Shown: positions 27,077 to 36,747, numbered from the stretch's first letter. The stretch: 64,000 nt of DNA from Gammaproteobacteria bacterium (GCA_022824305.1 JAJEAD010000097.1:1-64000); one strand, 5' to 3'. Made by a program: numbers and translations. Notes: generated by a model not told the origin, from the letters alone.

Positions 27077-27828
27077 AGCATCCACCGCCCGCCGTCCACC
27101 AGCAGGGTCTGTCCCGTGATGTAGCGTCCGCCTTCTCCCGCGAGGAAGGCGACGAGGCGGGCGACATCCTCGGGCTCTCCCATCCGGGCCATGGGAATGC
27201 CGCGGACGACGCGCGCCATGATGTCGGGGGCCATTTGTTCCGTCGCCCGCGTGCGTATTGCCCCGGGGCACACCGCGTTCACGGTGACGCCGTGGGGCGC
27301 CAGCTCGCGGGCGAGAGAGCGGGTAAATCCCAGGAGTCCCGACTTGGCCGCGGCGTAGTCCGCAAGCCCCGCGTCGCCGGCCAGCGCCGCGTCCGACGAC
27401 ATGTTGATGATCCGGCCCCAGCCCCGCTCGCGCATCGCGGGCGCGGCGCGCCGCGCGAAACGCATCGAGGTCATCAGGGACACCTCGAGCACGAACCTCC
27501 AGGTCGCAGGATCGGATCCGACGAACTCGTCCGCACGCTCACGAGCGCTCTGCCCGACGTTGTTGACGAGGATGTCGACGGCGCCGAGACGCGCTTCCGC
27601 CGCCTCGAAGGCCCGCTCCAGGATCTCGTCCTCGCGGCAATCGCCGGCAATCGCCACCGCGTTGCAGTCCTGGCGGTCGAGCTCGGCGGCCAGGGCTTCG
27701 AGGGCTTCGTCTTCGAGGTCGATGAGGACGAGATCGGCGCCTTCGTCCGCCAGGAGGCAGGCGCACTTCCTGCCGATTCCGTTGGCGGCGCCGGTCACCA
27801 TGGCGATCTTTCCGGCGAGGGAGGTCAT
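27073..27828 (-). CDS. Short-chain dehydrogenase/reductase (SDR)
   Basis: A 251-residue classical SDR. Cofactor motif TGAANGIG (near 12-19), LVNNVG (near 87), catalytic Ser in INMSSDAA and YAAAKSG (Tyr-x-x-x-Lys near 155-159), and the terminal TGQTLLVDGGRWM. The residues after the second strand (LIDLED) favour NAD(H) over NADP(H). The gene starts directly after the TGA of the preceding SDR (TGAATG) and overlaps the amidase start, so all are one transcript. Substrate unknown; likely oxidation of a hydroxyl in the pathway served by the amidase and deacetylase. Confidence 0.9.
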   Translation of the reverse strand: MTSLAGKIAMVTGAANGIGRKCACLLADEGADLVLIDLEDEALEALAAELDRQDCNAVAIAGDCREDEILERAFEAAEARLGAVDILVNNVGQSARERADEFVGSDPATWRFVLEVSLMTSMRFARRAAPAMRERGWGRIINMSSDAALAGDAGLADYAAAKSGLLGFTRSLARELAPHGVTVNAVCPGAIRTRATEQMAPDIMARVVRGIPMARMGEPEDVARLVAFLAGEGGRYITGQTLLVDGGRWML

Positions 27829-28602
27829 TCAATGAAAGGCACGGCCGCCGTCGACCGCCAGCGCCGATCCGGTGATGAAGGAGGCTTCATCGGAGAGAAG
27901 AAAGGCGACCGCGGCGGCGATCTCCTCGGCATCGCCGATGCGGCGCTGGGCATAGCGGGCCTTCACGTCCTCCACCGTAATTGCGTCGCCGAGCGAGGCC
28001 CGGAAGAGGCCGGTATCGACCGCGCCCGGGCACACCGCGTTGGCCCGGATTCCGCGCTCCGCGAGCTCGAGCGCCAGCGCCCTGGTCGCCATGATCAGCG
28101 CGGCCTTCGACGCGCAGTAGGCGACTCGGCCGGGGACCGGCCGAAGCCCCGCCGCCGAGGCGACGTTGACGATGGCGCCGCGGCCGCTTGCCGCGAGTGG
28201 GTCGAGCGCCGCGCGACAGACTTCCATGGCGCCGACCAGGTTGACCGCCATCACCCCGTTCCAGTCCGAGGCGCTCACCTCCGCGAATGGGCGAAGGAGG
28301 TCGACGGCGGCATTGTTGACGATGCCGTCGATGCCTCCCATGCGCCGGGTGGCTTCGCCCACCCCTTCCCGGACCGCCGCGGCGTCCGACACGTCGAGCG
28401 CAATCACGAAGGCCCGCTCCGACGCCGCCAGCGAGTCCCGCGCCCCCGACAGGCGTTCCGGGTCGCGGTCCACCATGGCGACCCGGGCGCCCTCGGTCAG
28501 GAATCGGCGGGCGCAGGCGAGTCCGATGCCGGCGGCGGCGCCGGTCACGAGCACCCGGCGTCCGGCGAGGCGCGGCGCCGGGGATTCAGGCGTCTCGGGC
28601 AC
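27829..28602 (-). CDS. Short-chain dehydrogenase/reductase (SDR)
   Basis: A 257-residue classical SDR with TGAAAGIG (near 20-27), acidic residue after strand 2 (MVDRDP, NAD(H) preference), IVNNAAV, catalytic Ser in NVASAAG and YCASKAA (Tyr-x-x-x-Lys), and the end motif TGSALAVDGGRAF. The N-terminus carries a short Pro-rich extension (PETPESPAP). Its 5' end overlaps the end of the deacetylase gene by 17 nt, and its stop is immediately followed by the next SDR's ATG. Two adjacent SDRs suggest sequential oxidation and reduction of one metabolite. Confidence 0.9.
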   Translation of the reverse strand: MPETPESPAPRLAGRRVLVTGAAAGIGLACARRFLTEGARVAMVDRDPERLSGARDSLAASERAFVIALDVSDAAAVREGVGEATRRMGGIDGIVNNAAVDLLRPFAEVSASDWNGVMAVNLVGAMEVCRAALDPLAASGRGAIVNVASAAGLRPVPGRVAYCASKAALIMATRALALELAERGIRANAVCPGAVDTGLFRASLGDAITVEDVKARYAQRRIGDAEEIAAAVAFLLSDEASFITGSALAVDGGRAFH

Positions 28603-29407
28603 GGAGCAGGGGACGGAGCTCGTCGGCGACGTGATCGCAGCGCCCGAACCATACGTCGTCGTGCGCTTCGATGTGCCGGATCAGCCCTTCCAGCGCGAGC
28701 AGCCGGGAGGGGCGACCGATGATCTGCGGGTGCATGGCGAGCACGAAGGCCCGGTCCTCCGCGTAGAGCATGTCGAACTCCGCCTTCCAGGCCTCCAGCA
28801 CCGCCGAAGGGGCCTGCATGGTGCGGCCCGGGAGGGTGATCGAGTAGTTGAAGAAGGGCGCGTCATCGAGCACCCAGTGAAAGGGAAACTCCACGATGTC
28901 GCTCTCTTCGCCGTCGATGGTGTGGAGATAGGGCGAGTCGTCGTCGAAGTAGTTCGACGAGAAGCCGAATCCGTACTCGCGGATGAGCGACAGGGTCTGC
29001 GGGGAGAACTCCGCGGCGGGAGAGCGGTAGCCTCGGGGCGGCTCGCCGGTGGTCTTCTCGATGATCTCGAAGGCCCGGTGCATCTCCTCGCGTTCTTCCT
29101 CTTCCGTCATGTTGACGATCCACTTGTGCGACCAGCTATGGTGCGCGACCTCGTGCCCTCCCTCCAGGATGCTCTCCACGGCCTGGGGGCGTTGCTCGAT
29201 GACGAGACCGGGAACGAAGAAGGTCGCCACGATGCGATGGCGCGCGAGGAGCGCGAGCACCCGGCCCAGGCCGACCTTCCAGCCGTAGGCGCCCTGCGAC
29301 AGGATGATCGGCCGCTCCGCGTTGGCCGGATCGCGCGAAGTCCACATCGTCTCCGCGTCCAGGTCGAATGTCAGCAGTACCGGAAAACCATTCGGTGAAA
29401 GAGGCAT
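28586..29407 (-). CDS. Polysaccharide deacetylase (NodB homology) family protein
   Basis: A 273-residue carbohydrate-esterase-4-type protein. Motif 1 is TFDLDAE (near 13-19) and motif 2 is HHSWSH (near 88-93), giving the Asp-His-His metal site, and YRSPAAEFSP (near 127) is motif 3. The C-terminal FVLAMHPQIIG contains the catalytic His of the last motif. No signal peptide is visible, so it likely acts on a cytoplasmic substrate, as in the imidase/PuuE-like branch rather than peptidoglycan deacetylases. It is the first gene of the SDR-SDR-amidase operon; the combination suggests degradation of a cyclic amide or imide. Confidence 0.86.
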   Translation of the reverse strand: MPLSPNGFPVLLTFDLDAETMWTSRDPANAERPIILSQGAYGWKVGLGRVLALLARHRIVATFFVPGLVIEQRPQAVESILEGGHEVAHHSWSHKWIVNMTEEEEREEMHRAFEIIEKTTGEPPRGYRSPAAEFSPQTLSLIREYGFGFSSNYFDDDSPYLHTIDGEESDIVEFPFHWVLDDAPFFNYSITLPGRTMQAPSAVLEAWKAEFDMLYAEDRAFVLAMHPQIIGRPSRLLALEGLIRHIEAHDDVWFGRCDHVADELRPLLRARDA

Positions 29408-29615
29408 GGGAGTACTCCGGAATGACGCATCCCCGATTGGTCAGCGAATCCACGCTGCGAGAGTCAATGGATTCTGCCCCCCGATTCCACGGGAGCGGAA
29501 GGCCCTCGCGCGATCGGCGGTGTACGTGTCAACGACATCGCTCCTTGGAAGAGCGGGAATCCACGCGCGTGGCTCGAACACGAATGCGGGACGGCATGAC
29601 TGGCGCGCGGTGCGC

Positions 29616-30605
29616 TCAAGGCGGCGCGGCCGGCTCGGCTGCGCGAAAGCAGGCGGCGAAGTGGCCGCTTCCGATCTCGAGGGTCCGGGGGACCTGTTGC
29701 GAGCAGCGCACCATCGCCACCGGGCAGCGGGTGCGGAACGCGCAGCCGCGCGGCGGATTGGCGGGGCTCGGGATGTCTCCCTCCAGGATGATGCGCCGGC
29801 GGGTGGCTTCGATGTCGGGATCCGGCACCGGGACCGCGGACATCAGGGCCCGGGTATAGGGATGCGCCGGGTTGTCGAAGAGCGCCTCGGTGGGCGCGGT
29901 CTCGACGATCTTCCCCAGGTACATCACCGCGATCCGGTTGCTCACGTGCCGCACCATGCTCAAGTCGTGGGCGATGAAAAGATAGGAGAAACGGAAGTGC
30001 TCCTGCAGGCGCTGGAGGAGATTGACGATCTGGGCCTGGATGGAGACGTCGAGGGATGCGATCGCCTCGTCGCACACCACGAGGTCGGGGTCGAGCGCGA
30101 GCGCCCGGGCGATGCCCACCCGCTGCCGCTGCCCGCCCGAGAACTCGTGCGGATACCGGTTGCGGCTGCCGGTATCCAGCCCCACCAGGTCCAGCAGGTG
30201 GTCCACGCGCTCGCGCAGTTCCTTGCGCCCGATGCCGCCCTCCACCTCCAGGGGCTCGCTCACGATGGCGTGCACCGGGAGACGGGGGTCGAGGGAGGCG
30301 AAGGGGTCCTGGAAGATCATCTGCATGCGGCGGCGCAGCCTTCGCAGCTCCCGGCCCTTCACCGCGAGGAAGTCCCGGCCGTCGAGGAGCACTTCGCCGG
30401 CGCTCGGTTCGATGAGCCTGAGCACGCTGCGCCCCACCGTGCTCTTGCCGCTGCCGCTCTCTCCCACGAGGCCCAGGGTCTCGCCCCGGTGAATCTCGAA
30501 GCTCACGCCGTCCACCGCCTTGATGTCGCCGACCTTGCGATCGAAGACGAGCCCGCTGCGGACGGGGAAGTACTTCTTCAGTCCCCGGACTTCCAGCAGC
30601 GGCAC
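29616..30605 (-). CDS. Oligopeptide/dipeptide ABC transporter ATP-binding protein (OppF/DppF-like)
   Basis: A 329-residue ABC ATPase. Walker [11 protein letters not shown]-loop [11 protein letters not shown], signature FSGGQRQR, Walker [13 protein letters not shown] and switch His in AHDLSM are intact. The Cys-containing C-terminal oligo_HPY domain ([12 protein letters not shown] to [11 protein letters not shown]) is typical of peptide and nickel importers. The start is assigned to the GTG at 30605, 4 nt after the OppD stop. It pairs with the ATPase encoded upstream and with the divergently encoded binding protein and permeases at 31845-35545. Confidence 0.9.
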   Translation of the reverse strand: MPLLEVRGLKKYFPVRSGLVFDRKVGDIKAVDGVSFEIHRGETLGLVGESGSGKSTVGRSVLRLIEPSAGEVLLDGRDFLAVKGRELRRLRRRMQMIFQDPFASLDPRLPVHAIVSEPLEVEGGIGRKELRERVDHLLDLVGLDTGSRNRYPHEFSGGQRQRVGIARALALDPDLVVCDEAIASLDVSIQAQIVNLLQRLQEHFRFSYLFIAHDLSMVRHVSNRIAVMYLGKIVETAPTEALFDNPAHPYTRALMSAVPVPDPDIEATRRRIILEGDIPSPANPPRGCAFRTRCPVAMVRCSQQVPRTLEIGSGHFAACFRAAEPAAPP

Positions 30606-30609
30606 CGAG

Positions 30610-31623
30610 TCAGGCGTCAAGGGAGAGCCCCCCGTCGTGCCCGGCCCGTGCCTCGGGCCACTTCCAGCACCGCACGTGGTGTCCCGGGTCGCCCGTTTCG
30701 TCGAAGGGGGGCATTGCCTCGCGGCACCCGTCGTCGGCGAGGGGGCAGCGCGGCTGGAAGGGACATCCCGGCCCGAGCCGGGCGAGGTCCGGCGGCCGGC
30801 CCGGGATGGGCCTGAGCCCACCGGCGTCCTTGCGGTCCATGCGGGGCATGGAGGAGAGCAGCCCCACGGTGTAGGGGTGGCTCGGCCGCTTGAAGATCGC
30901 CCGCACCGGGCCCCGTTCCACGACGTAGCCGGCATACATCACGTTCACCCGGTGCGCGAGGCCGGCCACGATGCCGAGATCGTGCGTGATCCAGATGACG
31001 GTGAGGCCGAGCTCCTCGCGCAGCTCCTTGATGAGCTCGATGATCTGGGCCTGGATGGTGACGTCGAGCGCGGTGGTGGGCTCGTCCGCGATGACCAGCC
31101 GGGGGTTTCCCGCCAGCGCCATGGCGATCATCACCCGCTGGCGCATGCCGCCGGAGAGCTCGTGCGGGTAGCTCGACAGGCGCTGCCGGGGATCCGGTAT
31201 TCCAACGAGCTCCAGCAGCTCGCAGGCCCGCCCGGTCGCCGCTCCGCGCCCGAGGTCCAGGTGCAGGCGCAAGGTCTCCCTCAACTGAAAGCCTACCGAG
31301 TAGACGGGATTGAGCGACGACATCGGGTCCTGGAAGACCATGGAGATCCGCTTGCCGCGCACATCCCGCATGCGTCTGCGGTCGAGGCTCAGCAGATCCT
31401 GCCCGTCGAAGCGGATCTCGCCGGACTCCATCCGGCCCGGCGGTGCCGGTATCAGGCGCATGATCGCGAGCGCGTGAACGCTCTTCCCCGAACCGCTCTC
31501 GCCGACCACGCCCAGCACCTCCCCTTCCTCGACGGAGTAGGAGACCCCGCGCACCGCCCGCACCGAACCCTCGTCGGTATCGAAGGCGACCGACAGGTCC
31601 CGAATGTCGAGAAGGGCCGTCAT
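30610..31623 (-). CDS. Oligopeptide/dipeptide ABC transporter ATP-binding protein (OppD/DppD-like)
   Basis: A 337-residue ABC ATPase with Walker [27 protein letters not shown], signature [15 protein letters not shown], Walker [13 protein letters not shown] and [10 protein letters not shown], plus the C-terminal [12 protein letters not shown] and Cys motif [14 protein letters not shown] that can hold an iron-sulfur cluster in Dpp/Opp ATPases. It is transcribed leftward, divergent from the binding-protein gene at 31845 across a 221-nt gap that must hold promoters for both halves of the importer. Confidence 0.92.
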   Translation of the reverse strand: MTALLDIRDLSVAFDTDEGSVRAVRGVSYSVEEGEVLGVVGESGSGKSVHALAIMRLIPAPPGRMESGEIRFDGQDLLSLDRRRMRDVRGKRISMVFQDPMSSLNPVYSVGFQLRETLRLHLDLGRGAATGRACELLELVGIPDPRQRLSSYPHELSGGMRQRVMIAMALAGNPRLVIADEPTTALDVTIQAQIIELIKELREELGLTVIWITHDLGIVAGLAHRVNVMYAGYVVERGPVRAIFKRPSHPYTVGLLSSMPRMDRKDAGGLRPIPGRPPDLARLGPGCPFQPRCPLADDGCREAMPPFDETGDPGHHVRCWKWPEARAGHDGGLSLDA

Positions 31624-31844
31624 GGATTCCCGTTTGGCGCCTGCGTTGCGACCGGGGGCCGTGCCCGGGCGCCATTATGAACTCCCGGTGGCCGCCTCGA
31701 GCGGTCCGCCGCGCCGGCTTGCCCGTCTCGTCGCTGGTCCGCTAATGTCGCTCGCGCAATCATCGCCGGCTGCGTCCTCGGCCGAAGCGCAGCGCGCGAG
31801 CCGCGGCCGGCACTCACTCGAATCCAGTCACGGGGAGCAACGAG

Positions 31845-33422
31845 ATGGAAATCCGGCAATTGAGCGTGGCGCGTCCGACCCGGGCGCTGGCCTTTGTTGC
31901 GACGGTCGCCGCTTCGGGAGCTCTGCTCCCCGCCGCCGTTGCGGCGGACGAGCAGTGTCCGGTCCGGGGCGGCACCTTCACCATTCCCTTCGCGCCGGAG
32001 CCGGCCGATCTCACCCCCGGCGCCAACGCGCAGTACGCGCCGAGCCTCATCTTCGACCAGATCTACGACACCCTCCTGATCCTCGACCGGGACGGCAATC
32101 TGCTTCCCGGCCTCGCGACGAGCTACGAGGTGTCCGACGACTCGCTCTCGGTCACCTTCACCCTGCGCGAAGGGGTGATGTTCCACCACGGGCGCGAGTT
32201 CGAGGCCCGGGATGTCGTCTACACCTTCGAGCGCCTGCTCGACCCGGAGTTCGCCTCTCCCTGGGCCGCCCAGCTCGGCTCCATCACGGGCATCGAGGCG
32301 CTCGACCGCTTCACGGTCCGCATGAGCTTCGAAGAGCCCTTCGCGCCTATCCTCAGCGTGGTGTCGACGGCGTGGTACACGGCCATCGTCCCCTACGACT
32401 TCACTCCCGAGAACAACCTGAACGAGAAGGCATCGGGCACGGGCCCCTTCAAGCTGGTGACCTACGTGCCCGACGACCACGTGCTCCTGGAAGCCAACTC
32501 CGACTACTGGGAGAAGGGATATCCGTGCATCGACGCGGTGCGCTTCAACATGGTCCCCGACCCGCAGACCCAGATCTCGGCGTTCCGCCAGGGCAATGCG
32601 GACATCGTCGTCCTCAACGATCCGAAGTTCATCCCGATCCTGCAGAACGTCGAAGGCGCACGCCTGATCGAGCCGGCGGGAGCCGTGAACGAGTCCGGGC
32701 TCGGCATCAACACCGCGGAAGGCTCCACCGCCGACGTGCGGGTCCGGCGCGCGCTCAGCCTGGGCACGGACCGCCGGGGGGTGATCGACACCGTCCTCTT
32801 CGGCTACGGGGAGGTGGGGACCAAGATCTCCTGCGGCAAGGTGCCCTACGGCTGGTGCGAGGACGCCGATCCGCCGCTGCCCTATCACGACTACGACCCC
32901 GATCAGGCGAAGGCCCTGCTCGCGGAGGCGGGCTACCCGGACGGGCTCGACCTCACCATGCAGGTCAGCCTGCCGCTCGACATCCAGACCGCGGAGATCC
33001 TCCAGGAGCAGTGGAGCGCGATCGGCGTAAGCTTGAGCATCGAGCAGATCGCCGACTTCAATCAGCAGCTCGACAACTACATCAACGTCAAGCACGAGAC
33101 CTCGATCGTCTCCCTGGTCTGGCAGCCCGACCCGCACTCGGACGTCTACCAGATCTACTACTCGACCTCGCCGATCAACCTCGGCAAGTTCGCCGACGAG
33201 GAGCTCGATCGCCTGCTGGATGCCGGCAAGGTCGAGCTCGACGTCGAGAAGAGGATCCAGATCTACAAGGACGTCCAGCGGCTCGTGGCGGATCAGGTCT
33301 ACATGATCTATCCCTACACCAAGCCGGTGAACTGGCAGTACGTCTGGGACCACGTGAAGAACTACCAGGCGATGCCGAGCGGCACCTACCTGCACCTGCG
33401 CTATCTCTGGCTGGACAAGTAG
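31845..33422 (+). CDS. ABC transporter substrate-binding protein, family 5 (peptide/nickel type)
   Basis: A 525-residue periplasmic binding protein. Residues 1-34 form a Sec signal peptide with a hydrophobic core (ALAFVATVAASGALLPAAVA) and AxA cleavage site. The mature protein has SBP_bac_5 landmarks: TFTLREGVMFHHGREFEARDVVYTFERLLDP (motif 'FHHG..F.A.DV.Y'), GTGPFKL and NYWEKG-like SDYWEKG. Cys residues near 38, 228 and 343 could form disulfides. Ligand class (peptide, opine, glutathione, nickel) cannot be told. It is followed by two permease genes, with the ATPases divergent upstream. Confidence 0.9.
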   Translation: MEIRQLSVARPTRALAFVATVAASGALLPAAVAADEQCPVRGGTFTIPFAPEPADLTPGANAQYAPSLIFDQIYDTLLILDRDGNLLPGLATSYEVSDDSLSVTFTLREGVMFHHGREFEARDVVYTFERLLDPEFASPWAAQLGSITGIEALDRFTVRMSFEEPFAPILSVVSTAWYTAIVPYDFTPENNLNEKASGTGPFKLVTYVPDDHVLLEANSDYWEKGYPCIDAVRFNMVPDPQTQISAFRQGNADIVVLNDPKFIPILQNVEGARLIEPAGAVNESGLGINTAEGSTADVRVRRALSLGTDRRGVIDTVLFGYGEVGTKISCGKVPYGWCEDADPPLPYHDYDPDQAKALLAEAGYPDGLDLTMQVSLPLDIQTAEILQEQWSAIGVSLSIEQIADFNQQLDNYINVKHETSIVSLVWQPDPHSDVYQIYYSTSPINLGKFADEELDRLLDAGKVELDVEKRIQIYKDVQRLVADQVYMIYPYTKPVNWQYVWDHVKNYQAMPSGTYLHLRYLWLDK

Positions 33423-33633
33423 GCGCGCGAGCGGCCTCCGAGTCTGCGCGGTCGGACCCGCCGGTGCGGCCATCGGCCGGCGGGTCCGTCTCCATCCCCG
33501 GGCTTCCGGCGCCGGTTGCGGGTGGCGCCGTCCCGCCTCGATTCGGCCCGGACCGCGATGTTCCGGCGCGCTCCCTCCGGTGGCGTGCGGCATGATTCCG
33601 GGAGAGACGTCGCTTGAGGAGGGAGAGTCGCGA

Positions 33634-33669
33634 ATGAAGCGGCCTCGCGCGGATACCCGACATGGGTAG
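33634..33669 (+). CDS. Possible 11-codon leader peptide ahead of the permease gene
   Basis: A mini-frame (MKRPRADTRHG) begins at an ATG that has a strong GGAGGGAGAG site 6-10 nt upstream, and its stop overlaps the start of the permease gene at 33662 by 8 nt in another frame. The permease itself has no good ribosome-binding site. Translation of this short frame could therefore feed ribosomes onto the permease by termination-reinitiation. No homology is expected for a peptide of this length. Confidence 0.4.
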   Translation: MKRPRADTRHG

Positions 33670-34615
33670 GTACATCGTCCGGCGCCTGCTGCTGCTCATC
33701 CCGGTGGTGCTGGGGGTCACCTTCCTCACCTTCCTGCTCATCCGCATCATTCCGGGCGACATCGTCACCCGGATGATGGGGGTCACCATCGCGAACAACC
33801 CCGAGACCCGCGCCCTCATCCTCTCCGAGCTCGGCCTCGACCGCCCGCTGCTGGAGCAGTACGTCTGGTGGCTCGGGCGCATCTTTCTTCAGGGCGACTT
33901 CGGGTACTCGTTCATTCACGGCGGTCCGGTCATCGACCAGATCCTCTCGCGCGGTCCGGTCACCCTGCAGCTCGGGCTGATGTCGATGGCGATCGCAATT
34001 GCGATCGGCGTTCCCCTCGGCGTGCTGAGCGCTGTCAAGCGCGGGACCGCGCTCGACCTGCTGGCCCGAATCTTCGCCCTGCTCGGGATCTCCACCCCGA
34101 GCTTCTTCACCGGCACGCTCATCGTGGTGTTCGGCGCGATCTGGTTCCCCAAGGTCACGACGCTCGGCTACGTGCCCTTCACCGAAGCTCCCTGGGAGAG
34201 TCTCTCGCGGATGCTCTGGCCCGCGCTGGCGCTGGGGCTGGGCATCGGCGCGATCATCCTGCGCTACACGCGCTCCAGCGTCCTCGAGGTGCTCGGCGAG
34301 GACTACGTGCTCACCGCGCGGGCGAAGGGGCTTCCCGAGGCGGCGGTGGTCTTCGTCCACGCGCTCAAGAGCGCGCTCATCCCGGTAATCACCGCCATCG
34401 GGCTATGGTCCGCGTTCCTGGTGAGCGGAGCGGTCATCCTGGAGGAGGTGTTCGCGATCCCGGGCCTCGGCCGGCTGGTGCTGAGCGCGATCGAGAACCG
34501 CGACTACCCGATCATCCAGGGCACGGTGCTCTTCCTGTCGCTGGTCGTGGCCCTGGTGATCTTGGTCGCGGACCTCCTCGTGGCCGCCGTGGACCCCCGC
34601 GTCCGGCTGCACTGA
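33662..34615 (+). CDS. ABC transporter permease (DppB/OppB-like)
   Basis: A 317-residue inner-membrane permease with six predicted helices. The first helix (about 9-31) is followed by the DppB-type periplasmic segment (LGLDRPLLEQYVWWLGRIF), and the EAA-loop that contacts the ATPase is near DYVLTARAKGLPEAAVVFVHALKSAL (core: ARAKGLPE, HALKSAL). The start at 33662 lacks a clear Shine-Dalgarno and overlaps a mini-frame with a strong one. The gene ends 6 nt before the second permease. It forms the membrane channel together with that partner. Confidence 0.92.
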   Translation: MGRYIVRRLLLLIPVVLGVTFLTFLLIRIIPGDIVTRMMGVTIANNPETRALILSELGLDRPLLEQYVWWLGRIFLQGDFGYSFIHGGPVIDQILSRGPVTLQLGLMSMAIAIAIGVPLGVLSAVKRGTALDLLARIFALLGISTPSFFTGTLIVVFGAIWFPKVTTLGYVPFTEAPWESLSRMLWPALALGLGIGAIILRYTRSSVLEVLGEDYVLTARAKGLPEAAVVFVHALKSALIPVITAIGLWSAFLVSGAVILEEVFAIPGLGRLVLSAIENRDYPIIQGTVLFLSLVVALVILVADLLVAAVDPRVRLH

Positions 34616-34621
34616 GCCGGC

Positions 34622-35545
34622 ATGCGCATGCGGCGACCCTCACTGTTCGCGCTTCTCGGCCTGCGGGCGGCGTCGCGAGCGTCCGGAGGCGGCGGCGCGC
34701 GCCCGGCCGGTTCGGGGCGCTTCGTCGACCACGTGCGGCGCGATCCGGCGACGATGCTCGGCCTCGTCATCGTGACCACGCTCATCCTCGTCGCGATCTT
34801 CGCGCCGTGGATCGCGACCTACGAGGCCAACCAGAACGCCGGCGCGATCCTCGCCCGGCCGGGCTGGGAGTATCCCTTCGGCACCAACTTCCAGGGTCGC
34901 GACCTCTTCAGCCGGGTGGTCCTGGGCAGCCGCAACAGCCTGAGCGTCGCGTTCCCCTCCGTCGCTCTGGCGGTCGCGATCGGACTGCCGGTGGGCATGC
35001 TCGTGGGGTTCATCGGCGGCCGGGTCGACAGCGCCTTTCTCCGCCTCTTCGACATCCTCTTCGCGCTGCCCACCATCCTCTTCGCCATCGCGCTCGTCGC
35101 CTACCTGGGGCCGAGCCTCGAGAACCTGATCCTGACCATCGCGATCCTCTACATCCCGCGGGTGGCGATGGTCGCCCGCGGACCCACCCTGTCGGTCAAG
35201 ACGCGCGAGTTCGTCCTCGCCGCGCGGAGCTTCGGCGCGGGCAGCCTGCGCATCCTGCGCCAGCACATCCTGCCGAACATCATGGCCCCGGTGCTGGTGG
35301 AGTCCTCGCTGCTGCTCTCCGAGGCGCTGCTCACGGAGGCGGCCTTGAGCTTTCTCGGGCTGGGCGTCCAGCCCCCCGAGCCGAGCTGGGGAGCGGATCT
35401 CGGCAAGGGGCGCCAGTTCATGGAGCTCGGCGCGCACCAGGTCATCTTCCCGGGACTGATGATCATGGTCGCGGTGTTCGGCTTCAACCTGCTCGGCGAC
35501 GGGCTCCGCGACTACTTCGACCCGCGCATTCGACGGCAGCGATAG
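34622..35545 (+). CDS. ABC transporter permease (DppC/OppC-like)
   Basis: A 307-residue permease. An N-terminal OppC_N-type region (ARPAGSGRFVDHVRRDPATMLGLVIV) leads into the first helix, followed by the periplasmic segment with YPFGTNFQGRDLFSRVVLGSR, the usual 'GTD..GRDV.SR...G.R' motif, and four more helices. The EAA-loop is AARSFGAGSLRILRQHILPN (near 200-219). It is translationally close to the upstream permease (6-nt gap) and followed 160 nt later by the nitrilase gene. Confidence 0.92.
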   Translation: MRMRRPSLFALLGLRAASRASGGGGARPAGSGRFVDHVRRDPATMLGLVIVTTLILVAIFAPWIATYEANQNAGAILARPGWEYPFGTNFQGRDLFSRVVLGSRNSLSVAFPSVALAVAIGLPVGMLVGFIGGRVDSAFLRLFDILFALPTILFAIALVAYLGPSLENLILTIAILYIPRVAMVARGPTLSVKTREFVLAARSFGAGSLRILRQHILPNIMAPVLVESSLLLSEALLTEAALSFLGLGVQPPEPSWGADLGKGRQFMELGAHQVIFPGLMIMVAVFGFNLLGDGLRDYFDPRIRRQR

Positions 35546-35705
35546 CCCGGCGTCATTGGCGACGATCCGCCAACCCGTGGCGCCCCGGCCGGTTCCGTGA
35601 CTTTCCACCCGCTCCACGCGGGGGTGCGAGACTTCGGATCGAAGTGCCATAGTGTCCGAACCGGATTCCTGACGGATTCTCGCCGCGCCGGGAGGGACGC
35701 ACACG

Positions 35706-36572
35706 ATGAGGAATGTGAGAGTTGCCGCCGTCCAGGCGGTGTCGTCGGCCGCGACCTGGGACGAGAAGTGGGCCGGCGCCGATGTCGCGCACGCCCTGAC
35801 CCTGCTGGACCGGGCCGCGGCCGGGGGCGCAGACCTGGCCTGCCTGCCGGAGCTCTACCCGCTCGTGGGACGCGAGGAGCTGTGCGCCCGGGCCCGGGCG
35901 CTCGGCATCCACGTGGTCGCGGGTCTCGCCGAGGGGCGGCGCGAGAGCTGGCGCAACACGAGCGCGATCATCGACCCCTCCGGGGCCGTGCTCTACTCGC
36001 AGACCAAGAACTATCCGACCGCGGGGGAGGTCGACGGCGGGGTGGTTCCCGGCGACACCTTCGAGGTGGTGGAGACGGAGGTCGGCCGGCTCGGCATCGT
36101 CATCTGCGCGGACTTCGCCTTCTTCCAGGACGGCGTGGAGACGAGCCGGCGCGAGGGCGCCGACATTCTCCTCAATCCGGCCCTGTGGTTCGCTCTGAGC
36201 GAGGCCTTCCCGCACACCGTGATCGGCCGCCACATGGAGTACTCGGTCCCGGTGGTCGGCGTGAACCTGGGGCGATCGTCGGTGACCTTCCGCGACTCGA
36301 TGTTTCCGCCCGCGGGCGGCTACAGCACCGTCTGCGTGCCGCCGCCGGTCACCGATCTCGACCAGCTCTGGGCGTGGTTCTGCGACAAGCCGGGCGGAAT
36401 CGATTCGACCGAGGGCTTCGTGTTCACGCTCGGCGCGGGCGAGGACATCCTCTTCGTCGATATCGACATCGACGCGGTGCGCGCCTTTCCCGGCTACTAC
36501 TCCACCCGTTCGCCCGAGCGGGGACAGGAGGCGGAAGCCCCGGCCCGGGAACGAGTCGCGGCATCACGCTGA
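35706..36572 (+). CDS. Carbon-nitrogen hydrolase (nitrilase superfamily amidase)
   Basis: A 288-residue nitrilase-superfamily enzyme with the Glu-Lys-Cys triad: Glu49 (CLPELYPL), Lys101 (QTKNYP) and Cys134 (VICADFAF). This superfamily hydrolyses amides, ureides or nitriles through a covalent Cys intermediate. The Lys motif is usually 'KxHL/KxxPT', here KNYP. The position just after the ABC permeases on the same strand suggests it acts on an amide or N-carbamoyl compound that the transporter brings in. Specificity is not readable; N-carbamoyl-amidase, omega-amidase or aliphatic amidase are all possible. Confidence 0.88.
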   Translation: MRNVRVAAVQAVSSAATWDEKWAGADVAHALTLLDRAAAGGADLACLPELYPLVGREELCARARALGIHVVAGLAEGRRESWRNTSAIIDPSGAVLYSQTKNYPTAGEVDGGVVPGDTFEVVETEVGRLGIVICADFAFFQDGVETSRREGADILLNPALWFALSEAFPHTVIGRHMEYSVPVVGVNLGRSSVTFRDSMFPPAGGYSTVCVPPPVTDLDQLWAWFCDKPGGIDSTEGFVFTLGAGEDILFVDIDIDAVRAFPGYYSTRSPERGQEAEAPARERVAASR

Positions 36573-36747
36573 TCGGACGCCTCGGCCCTTTCCCACGCTA
36601 CGCGAGGGCCAGTGCCCTTGCCCGGAGATCTTGACCGGTCGGGATAGCGCAGACGAGACTGCGGCAGCGCTCAACTGCTTGATTTTCAACCGATCATAGT
36701 CACTGATGGGCAGAGCTGCGATGGATTCCTTGCGCTGAAGTGAATGC

